Origin: Hansfordia pulvinata
Taxonomy: Eukaryota > Ascomycota > Sordariomycetes > Xylariales
DNA length: 64,000 nucleotides
Assembly (NCBI GenBank): GCA_006538405.1
Contig: BJKQ01000009.1
Location: forward strand, 1,374,001 to 1,438,000
Direction: 5' to 3'
The notes beneath the pieces were generated by a model. The model saw nothing but the letters and a program-made list of their open reading frames with translations. It did not search any database and was not told where the DNA came from. Shown here piece by piece: positions 56,644-64,000 of this stretch. Position 1 is the first letter of the stretch. Each line of letters starts with the position of its first letter. The position numbers and the translations under genes were made by a program.

Positions 56644-57661
56644 ATGTCACAGTACTACGGTGCGCCTCCGCCCAATCAATTTGGGGCTGGGGGCGCTTCT
56701 GCCCAGAACCTCCAGTTCTATCCTTCTTCATATTCCCCCGGCGTCCCTGCCCAGAACGCCGCCTCGTCACAATCTGGATACGGCTTCGGTGCTCCCCCGG
56801 AGGTCCTGCCAGCTTTGGTGGATTTGGCGGTTCGGCCCCGCCGGGCGTCAGCGGGAGGATGGGCGAGCAGGGGGGGTTGCGCACCGGCTGGATTGCTGCC
56901 TTTTCAACTGAGGGCTACGACGGCGAGCCTCCCTTGCTTGAAGAATTGGGCGTCAACTTTGGTCATATCCAGATGAAGGTAGGTGTACTCCTTGTTTTCA
57001 GACTGCGCCCCATCGCCCCCAGAGCCAGCTAACCGGCCCGCAACAGACGCTTGCCGTACTCAATCCATTCGCCCGCATTGACCAACACATCATGGACGAT
57101 TCCGATCTTGCGGGCCCTATCCTTTTCTTCCTGCTGTTTGGGACGTTCCTCTTGTTCAGCGGCAAAGTCCACTTTGGGTATATCTACGGCTTGGCCCTCG
57201 TCGGTTCCATAGGTCTACACACTATCCTCTCTCTCATGACTCCGGATGGGCCCTCATCCCCCCAGCCATCGCATGCCGCGCCTCAGTACTCATCGGGCCC
57301 CGGCTACCCGGGCGACCCCAACGCCGGGGGCGGTGACGACCACAAGGGACACATCAGCAGCACTTTGACGTTTGTCAGAAGCGCCAGTGTGCTTGGCTAC
57401 TGTCTTCTTCCGCTGGTCATGACCAGTCTTGTGGGCATTGCCATGCCCATGGACGGACCTCTCGGCTATATACTCACCAGCGGCGCTATTGTTTGGTGCA
57501 CCACCAGCGCGAGTGCCATGTTCTGTGCAGTCGGGCGTATGAGGGGCATGCGCGGACTGGTGGCCTACCCACTCATGCTGTTTTACGTCGGGTTCGGAAT
57601 TATGGGCATTTTCAGCAGCCGTGGCTCGGGGACTTTGGGAAGAGCAACAGGTGTCTCGTGA
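56644..57661 (+). CDS. YIP1: YIP1 family protein of ER-Golgi vesicles, frame broken by one base in a C run
   Basis: Exon 1 (56644-56978) has a Gly/Pro/Gln-rich N-terminus, then TGWIAAFSTEGYDGEPPLLE and ELGVNFGHIQMK. A 68-bp intron (GTAGGT, branch AGCTAAC, acceptor CAACAG) leads to exon 2 (57047-57661), with TLAVLNPFARIDQHIMDDSD and five hydrophobic segments (GPILFFLLFGTFLLFSG; FGYIYGLALVGSIGLHTIL; SVLGYCLLPLVMTSLVGIA; GYILTSGAIVWCTTSASAM; LMLFYVGFGIMGIF). These are hallmarks of Yip1, which binds Rab GTPases and is needed for COPII vesicle formation. The frame is broken inside GYGFGAPP: one more C in the five-C run 56794-56798 makes it continuous (316 residues). Since YIP1 is normally essential, an assembly error is the likely cause. 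Confidence 0.88.
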
Positions 57662-59890
57662 GTGACGTGCCGGACTGCGATTTGAAGCAAATGCCGCCGA
57701 CGGCTGTGTCTGACGCGGCTATGAACGGCCCTATCAAACATGGATACGATAGGTCTCGGGCATTGCTCTGCCATTTGCTGAGGCATTCTTGGAACCGGAC
57801 ATCGATGAGCCAGCCAGGCAGCTGCCTGACACCCAACAAAGGAGCTGGTAGAATAATAGACGACCATTGGTGTCTCGCACACACTTGCGTCGCGTTCAAT
57901 TCCCGAAGACAGTGTAAGAAGCCGTTCATCCGAAAAAATAGAGTAGAATTAGGCAAGTCTCCGTTCTCTTGCTGCCCACCACCGTGCGCCACTACGGCAA
58001 ATGTGAACAGGAGAGGCGCTGCCACTAGCATCGGCCTTTTGGCACACGTTGCCGTGTGGTTCGACACCACAGCCAGAAGCGTGCCACCCAGACTGCATCA
58101 GCAATCAGTCAGCCTCTTCAGTCTCGGTACCCGCGGCCCGCTGTATGAGAGGTGGGATGGCTGCCGAACGCGTCACACTTGAGGCGAAGTTGGGAACAGA
58201 GTTGCCCGAACAGGCATTCGTGATTTGGCGCGACTCGAGCCCCGAATATAGTGGTCGCCTTTCGCGAATCTCGTCTACGTAGCACCGGCGAATGGCGCCG
58301 ACAGCCACCTACCAGTGGCGAGTTTCTCAGGAAAGCGGCGTGCCGCCTGAGAGATTCCTCGCGCGCGCGCGTTGCTCGCTAGGCCGACGACGATTAACGA
58401 GTCATGCCACCCGGGCGCGCCGGTCACAAAGCGCTCGCCACGGGCGCTCCTTCTTAAGCCTGAGGCGATTGGAGCAGCTGGAGACGCAGAAGAGCGAGGC
58501 ATCTGTCTAGGGAGAATTTACTCGCCAGGGAGTTGGCGGGAGTTGATCTGGCGGGGAGGCGCGGTATTTGGGTCGATCAAACTGCGATTCGCATCTTGCC
58601 CATCGACGCCAACAGGCATCTGAATCTGAATCCCGAATGCTGTGAAGTTTGGGCTTGCGCCTGCATAGTAGCATAATGGAGGAGAATTCGCAGCCAGCGG
58701 TCGCGCGTCGAGAAACTCCTCGGAACGTACCGCAACCATCAGAGCAAGTCAAGCTTCAGACACCCAACCCTAGCGTATGTGGCTCAGCGCAGTTAGTGAC
58801 ACAGGCTGAATTGCTAGCCGTGGCACTCATTCATGTAGCACGATGCTCGTCTCTACCTAAGAGGCCGCCACTCCTGTTGCCGCCGGATGGTCACTTCCCC
58901 AGCTAAGCCCCGAAGAGTCACTCCAACTCCGCCATTTTATCTTCTTCGTCTATTTAAAGGTCTCCGATCTGACACATGTTCCTGTACTTGGGTTAGGCTT
59001 CGCCCCATCCGAGTGGCGATGCTCTTTTGTGGAGTGACAAGATCTCGCTCATAAGAGGCAAGTCCGAACAAAACATGTCAAGGGATATGTCTGCAACCGG
59101 CTCGGTGGCGCGAGCCGTGGCAATGATGTCCTACGGTGTGAGGTTGTAGGTAGTCCACGGCGGCAGGACCCGCCACCGTACCACTGCCCCGGGCGTTGCG
59201 GGGGCTCACTGATTGCAGATTTTCTCTCTGGCGGCGACCACGACACGATCACGTTTCCCCGGCACGTTGCCAGCCAGGCCTTCCCACAAATCATTGTAAC
59301 TGCGGTGCAGCGTCCCAAACTGGCCGGGCACAATGCCCTCGCCCCTTCACCAAACCCACTCTGCCCCGATTCTCTGGTCTCGATGAGCGCTGCGGCCTTA
59401 TGCCCAAAACGCCGCTGCCACCCCGCCTGCGAAAGGGGACCGGGGACTTGCGCGTTGGATCTCCATGTAGATAAGGTATGAAGGCAAACGCTATGCTCAA
59501 AGCTGCGAATTTTCGCGGTGGGGGGGCTTTCGAGTCGCCTCTCCCATGGTTATTCCTGGTGTTGAGCCCCATTTCGACTCCCGTGCGCACCCCGCGAAAC
59601 GCCAATCGCCGGCTTTGCTTAAGTATGTTGCCACTTTGAGTGAATTCGATGGGCACAGGACCAGGAGTGTGCAATCGAATCGGACAAGTCGATTTATTTT
59701 TTTTTTTCGATCGCGGGTACCTGTCTGTAGTTGCGCTTCTGCTTTCTTAAAAAGCAGGGGCCCCGCGGTCGCGCGACGCTTCTCGGATGCTGCGACGCGC
59801 CACGACCGACATTGGGCAGTTTCTCACTTTCACTTAACGCCCGCCCGCCTCTTTCGTATTGCGGCCTCTGAGACACCCATTTGCAGGAAC
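57662..59890. other. Spacer between YIP1 and the protease-like gene
   Basis: YIP1 3' flank and the next promoter. A T-rich run at about 59694-59707 and the stretch to 59890 look like leader. The frame of the next gene is open back to 59546, but the residues there are unlike a signal peptide. No other gene supported. Confidence 0.55.
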
Positions 59891-61181
59891 ATGGGCTTCA
59901 AGGCGTCGTCCTTGGCGCTGGCCGCGAGCTGCCTGGTCGCCAGCGTTGCCGGCGCCGGCGAGTACTACTCGTACGGTGCCGTCCCGGAGGAGCTGCAGCC
60001 CGAGGCAGCCAAATTGAGCAGGTTTGGAGGCCCGGAGACGCACGTGGTGGGCGCGGACATGAGCAAGTGCGCGACGACGAAAACGTCACTCTTTGGTCGA
60101 GACACGAGTATGCCAGGCCAGGACGCGCCATTACTCGAGGACGCGCCCACCCGATTCGAGGGCGCGCCCACAATGGAGAAAAGAGACAAACTCGGGAGCA
60201 AGAAGATGACTGAGGCCCCGTTCAACTCAATGGGCCTCGTGATCCGCCACGACGATGCCTGCGGTGCCACACTGATCGATGATGACCTGATCATAACAAG
60301 TGCCCGGTGTACGGATGCCAAGGGGGAATGGGTATTCCACCCGGGCTACTACAAGCGGGCGAGACGACGACGACGACGACCACATGGGAAAAGAGGCGAG
60401 AACGACGCCAAGGACGGAGACGGAGATGTCGACCCCACCGCCCAGGAAATGGAGATCAACACTGACGACAAGACGGCTGTCAAGGTCATCGCCAGATGGA
60501 TAATAGACGACCGGCGTGAACTCGATCTGTTCGGACCCCTCTGCTCTGCCAGAGATAACGTCGCCGTCATGCAGATTGCGGAGAAGGTTGGCGCCAAGGA
60601 CGAGTACAGCGTCATGTGAGTTCTCCGGGCATCGCGGTTTCTATTGGCCACGCAGAGGATGGCAGCGCTGACTTTGGTACAGGAAGGTCGTTGAAACGCC
60701 CCAGGACCAGAACAGCCGGAATCTATTCAACAAACCCGTCTTCAAGGCTTTTACTTACATGGATCCCGAAGGGTCCGAAGAGAAAGCCGTCTCCGGCAAC
60801 AAAATCTCTCACCTGCAGCCGTACGAGGAGAAGGACCTTGTGCTCAGAGGTCTGACCGACTACCCTCACAGGCCGTACTACTTTAGTTGCTACGATGGGC
60901 CCTACGAAGTCGCATCCCACAGCTATATGATGCAGTTCGGCTCAGCGGTGTATACCGCGGCCCCGAACGGGGAGTTTTGGCTTTACGGGGTGGTTGCGAT
61001 GAAGAGGGAGGAGAAGAGGATGGTGGAGGCGCCGGCGACGAGCAGCGGCAAGGGAAAGCTCAAGATTCCCTTAAAGAAGAAACCGGAACCGTTGACGGAG
61101 GAAACGAGGATTATCACATATCTGGCGGCGGGGGAGAAAATGCGCGCCCTGATTGCCAGGGCCAAGAGCGAGAAGAAGTGA
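59891..61181 (+). CDS. Secreted S1 (trypsin-like) fold protein, probably catalytically inactive
   Basis: Two exons, join(59891..60615,60683..61181), with a 67-bp intron (GTGAGT...TACAG), give 407 residues. The start at 59891 begins a clear signal peptide (MGFKASSLALAASCLVASVAG). A pro-like region ends in a Kex2-type site (MEKR, about 95-98). The segment FNSMGLVIRHDDACGATLI, then DDDLIITSARC matches the trypsin stretch that normally ends in AHC; here Arg replaces the catalytic His (about 139). ARDNVAVMQI corresponds to the Asp strand. The usual GDSGGP is replaced by YTAAPNGEFWLYGVVAMK, so the nucleophile Ser also appears lost. A run of Arg (RARRRRRRPHGKR) and a Lys-rich C-terminus are unusual. 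The fold assignment rests on a few motifs, so it is moderate. Confidence 0.6.
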
Positions 61182-61370
61182 ATAGGTGCAGCAACAAAGC
61201 CGTGTTCGCTTTCTCAGCCTTGTGTCTCTCTCTCTCTCTCTCTCTATCGAATTTTTTTTGTTTACTATTTTTGATTAGTTTGGGGGGTTTTCAGTCTCAA
61301 GTGGCGCTTATTTGGATTCCGATCGCAATGCAAGTTTTGTTGTGTTTTTGGCCAAGCCCTCGCAATCTCC
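61182..61370. other. Short convergent spacer with a CT run
   Basis: 189 bp between convergent genes, containing a CT repeat (about 61227-61248) and a T run, probably the overlapping 3' flanks. Confidence 0.7.
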
Positions 61371-62045
61371 TCACTTGTCTCCGCGGCTCGCGGCCTCCTT
61401 GTCCCACGCCTTTTGCTCCGCCTGGAAGTCCCGCTTGAGGCGCTGGTACTCCTCGTCCGCCCTGCACCGCTCCCAGGCCTCGCGGAAGACCCGGCTGGCC
61501 TCGAGCTTCTCGTCCCTGCCGGCGTGGCTGTCGCTGAGCGGGAGGGGCTGGCGATCGCTGCTGCGGCCGCTGTTTGGCGATGGCGGGCGCTGCTCCTGCT
61601 GCTGCTGCTGCTGCTGCTTCTTCTTCTTCTCGTACTTGCGGCCGCCGGCGTGGTTGGCGTAGCGCTTGGCGCGGGTCATGCCCATCTGGATGAACTTGCG
61701 GGCCATGTCGGCGCCGACAAAGTCCGCCCCGGCGACGGAGGCCCGGAAGCGGGCGCGCAGGTCGGCGGCGCTGCGGCGGGCGACGGCGGCGGTGCGGAAG
61801 CGCCACAGCGGCAGCAGCTGGGACTTGTAGGGCTCGAAGGTGAGCACCCCTTGCTCGCCGCGCCCGATGCGGTAGCCCATGCGCTCGGCGCGGCTGAGGG
61901 TGGTGGGCTTGGGCTGGATCGTCGGCGTGGGCGGCTCCTCCCCCTCTTCCTCCTCCTCGTCGGCGGCGGCGGCGGAGGTCATGGCTTTGGATGGTTCTTG
62001 GGGTGTTGTTCTCGCAAGACGTCTGGCCGGTGTTGTTGGGGGCAT
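61371..62045 (-). CDS. DUF4385 family protein
   Basis: An intron-less frame of 224 residues. The core GYRIGRGEQGVLTFEPYKSQ, then LLPLWRFRTAAVARRSA, DFVGADMARKFIQMGMTRAK and RYANHAGGRKYE, with a C-terminal ASRVFREAWERCRADEEYQR, is the pattern of the DUF4385 family, found in bacteria and fungi and of unknown function. A Lys run plus poly-Gln (from a CAG repeat at about 61593-61618) and a Ser/Pro/Arg linker split the core from the C-terminal helix. The N-terminus has an acidic run. The Met at 62045 is taken; a Met 21 residues later (AMTSAAAADEEEE) is an equally good start. Confidence 0.8.
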   Translation of the reverse strand: MPPTTPARRLARTTPQEPSKAMTSAAAADEEEEEGEEPPTPTIQPKPTTLSRAERMGYRIGRGEQGVLTFEPYKSQLLPLWRFRTAAVARRSAADLRARFRASVAGADFVGADMARKFIQMGMTRAKRYANHAGGRKYEKKKKQQQQQQQEQRPPSPNSGRSSDRQPLPLSDSHAGRDEKLEASRVFREAWERCRADEEYQRLKRDFQAEQKAWDKEAASRGDK

Positions 62046-62655
62046 ACCTAAGGTATGTATATCTCAGGGGATTGCGACGGGTCTGCTGTTTGGTTTTGCC
62101 CAGCCGGAGACGACGCGACTGGCACCGACTTAGCTAGACCTAATGGTGATGTCATCGGGAGCAGCACCCGCGCTCGACCAACGGCCGCCATAATGGCACT
62201 GATTACGGGGTCCTTGGCGGGTGGTTCAGGTTATTGTCTCGCGCTGGACGTTATAAGCATCCATGTCTCGCCCGGCTGCTGGAATTGAACGGCATCTGGC
62301 AACACGTCCTGTATCGGGTTTGTTATCGAGTAAATGGAGCAGCACTGTCGAACGAGTGCCTACGCCCACACGTCCCAGCATAGCAAGCCGGCCAGATGAC
62401 GGGACCGAAGAGTGCGACGAGTGATTCGATCTACATCATGAGTGCATCTTGGCCGGGGTTGAATGGGAGGTGGTATGGCGAGCAGCTTGAATCAAGGACC
62501 GAGGCGCAGGGTTGCGAGGCCTTGTCTCCATCAGCCCTCCTGCCCTTCTCCAATGCCAGATCCGCCAAAAGGTGTGTGGCAACTACTCCATTGTAGGATA
62601 CTGGCTTGCTAAAGTATATGGACATGTGAAGATGAACCCGTCCGCCATTTCCGCG
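62046..62655. other. Spacer upstream of the DUF4385 gene
   Basis: About 600 bp. The palindrome TACCTAAGGTA lies immediately upstream of the DUF4385 start (62046-62056). No gene seen. Confidence 0.55.
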
Positions 62656-63999
62656 TCACTCAGCCCGGCCAATCTGCCCCATCCACGCGCGCAGATCCTC
62701 AGCGAAGCCGTGGGCCAGCTCCCCAGGCACGATGCCCTCTTGCCAGGTACACGACACAGACAGGCCCCCGGACGGTGCCGACACGACGCCCAAGCAGAAG
62801 ACCGGCCCCTCGACCTCGGCCGAGAGATCAAACTGGGCGCTCTCCAGCTGCCACGTGCCGGCGCCGTCTCCGTCTCCCGGGCCCGGACCCGGGCCGCCTC
62901 CGGCGTCGCGGAAGCCGCCGATGTTGGTCACGACCCACGCCATCGACCGGGGCTTGCGCGCCTTGTCGCGGAGGGCGCCGCGGAAATCCCCCACGTACTT
63001 GGCCAGCCCGAGGACGTCGTTCTTGAGGCCGAGATCCAGCTTGGACAGCAGCTCCTTGCGGACGCCGGACGCCACCGGCCAGACGAGATCCAGCGCCTCG
63101 GCCGACAGGCTCGGGCTGTCCGGGCTGTCCGGGCCCGGGCCCGGGTCCGCCGCGCTCAGGGTCCGGATTGCGGCCACGGCGTCCTGGCCGAACCGGTGGG
63201 TGAAGGAGGTGACGTAGTTGGCCATGGTGCGCTCCGGCTGCAGGGCCGGGTGCGCGGCCGGCTGGGAGGGCAGGAACCGCCGCAGATCGACCGCGGAGCC
63301 GGCGGCGAAGGCGACAGCCTGCGTCGCGTCCAGCCTTCGAGAGGCGCTGACGAGCGCCAGCCCGTGCAGCAACCCCGTCAAGGTCGTCTCGTGCCGGCGG
63401 CAGGCCGCCAGGATCCTCTCGAGCGAGGCGCTCGCTACCCGGAACTCCCGCCGGGCCGTCCTGGACGGGGACTCGCGGATGGGGCACCAGGTCGCCTGGG
63501 ACGGGTTTCTCGGGGAGAGGCAGGCCGGGAGCAGCTCCTCCGAGACGACCTTGGCCTTGAACCGCGCGGTGGTGGAGAACTTGGAGAGGCTCTCTGTCGG
63601 TGGCGTCAGCGAGTCGAAGGTCGCCGGGAGTTGCAGGACGAGGCCGTCGAGACGGTCCCTGGCGGTCTGTTGTTGCGGCAGCCGCAGCGCGTCGAGCAGG
63701 TCTTGGTGGAATATCTTTGCGCTCTTCCCGTCGAAGAAGGAGTGCTCCCAGCAGAAGACGACATCGAGCCACTGCGGCCCCTCTTTCGCGCGCAGGACCA
63801 GAATGCGCCACCCGGGCTGCGACTCGGACCGTGAGAACTCGCCGTCGAGCTGCTCCAGAAGGGCCTTGGCGAGGGCGCCCTCGTAGCCGTCCTCGGCGTC
63901 CTCTTCGGCCCAGGAGATGTGCCGGGCCATGTCAATGCGCTGCAGAGGGACCCAGGCGGGCTTCTTCGACTCATGACCCAGCAGGCCGACCTGCATCAT
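62656..63999 (-). CDS. Alcohol acetyltransferase-like (condensation-domain fold) protein, 5' end may lie outside the window
   Basis: An open frame of 447 residues reaching the right edge. The motif CWEHSFFDGKS holds the HxxxD pair (about residues 86 and 90) of acyltransferases of the alcohol acetyltransferase/condensation superfamily, which uses an acyl-CoA and an alcohol. Further family-like segments are TTLTGLLHGLALVSASRRL, AFAAGSAVDLRRFLP, NYVTSFTHRFG and MAWVVTNIGGFRDAG. The usual family length is about 480-500 residues and the N-terminal helix normally present is absent, so the Met at 63999 is probably internal and the gene continues past 64000. Ester formation is inferred from the family. 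A Gly/Pro/Asp-rich insertion follows NIGGFRDAG. Confidence 0.75.
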   Translation of the reverse strand: MMQVGLLGHESKKPAWVPLQRIDMARHISWAEEDAEDGYEGALAKALLEQLDGEFSRSESQPGWRILVLRAKEGPQWLDVVFCWEHSFFDGKSAKIFHQDLLDALRLPQQQTARDRLDGLVLQLPATFDSLTPPTESLSKFSTTARFKAKVVSEELLPACLSPRNPSQATWCPIRESPSRTARREFRVASASLERILAACRRHETTLTGLLHGLALVSASRRLDATQAVAFAAGSAVDLRRFLPSQPAAHPALQPERTMANYVTSFTHRFGQDAVAAIRTLSAADPGPGPDSPDSPSLSAEALDLVWPVASGVRKELLSKLDLGLKNDVLGLAKYVGDFRGALRDKARKPRSMAWVVTNIGGFRDAGGGPGPGPGDGDGAGTWQLESAQFDLSAEVEGPVFCLGVVSAPSGGLSVSCTWQEGIVPGELAHGFAEDLRAWMGQIGRAE

Positions 64000-64000
64000 G

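Noticed and set aside
62656..63999. Edge of a secondary-metabolite cluster
   Set aside because: Only one acyltransferase-like gene is visible; no polyketide synthase, NRPS, P450 or pathway regulator is near.
1..64000. CRISPR arrays, bacterial operons and Shine-Dalgarno sites
   Set aside because: No regularly spaced repeats of that kind; the DNA is eukaryotic with spliceosomal introns.

Overview
The window is nuclear DNA of a filamentous ascomycete, most likely a Sordariomycete. Genes carry short GT-AG introns (about 50-175 bp) with CTAAC/CTGAC-like branch sites. Coding DNA is very rich in G and C at third positions, intergenic spacers are long, and the products are typically fungal: a Goodbye-NACHT STAND protein, a rhodopsin-domain (Pth11-like) receptor, a But2-domain secreted protein, Dal5-type and APC-type permeases and GH30. 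No bacterial-style operons, CRISPR arrays, rRNA or convincing tRNA genes were found. About half of the window is coding, in 18 gene models.

Layout by position and strand: lectin-like membrane protein, cut by the left edge (1-2001, -); GH30 glycosidase (5959-7560, -); TMEM135-like membrane protein (9097-11063, -); APC amino acid/choline permease (12713-14657, -); BTB-like protein (18446-21046, -); But2-domain secreted protein (23593-24570, -); a 430-bp Mutator-like MITE (25749-26178); small secreted protein (26898-27527, -); rhodopsin-domain protein (28885-30511, -); aspartylglucosaminidase (33013-34373, +); HtrL/YibB-like secreted protein (38776-40413, +); a 1,778-residue Goodbye-NACHT-ZZ STAND protein (40968-46420, -); a possible gene relict (48006-48849, -); Dal5-like MFS transporter (49129-50903, -); protein with Pipsqueak and CENP-B type HTH domains (52683-53891, -); PAM16 (54902-55479, -); YIP1 (56644-57661, +); S1-protease-like secreted protein without the catalytic His (59891-61181, +); DUF4385 protein (61371-62045, -); alcohol acetyltransferase-like protein cut by the right edge (62656-63999, -).

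The genes do not form one pathway. Housekeeping genes (PAM16, YIP1, TMEM135-like) are mixed with secreted or surface genes (GH30, But2, asparaginase, lectin, protease-like) and a likely self/non-self or immune-type STAND gene.

Three genes, one of them the normally essential YIP1, are each broken by one missing base at a G or C run. A fourth (the MFS gene) has an unexplained phase conflict. Assembly error in GC homopolymers explains this better than multiple pseudogenes. Other notable signals are the intact MITE with a perfect 9-bp target duplication, a dispersed ACGAGTACTCGT-type palindrome confined mainly to spacers, a 110-bp tandem duplication of the 3' end of the HTH gene, and twin 16-bp palindromes upstream of the asparaginase gene.
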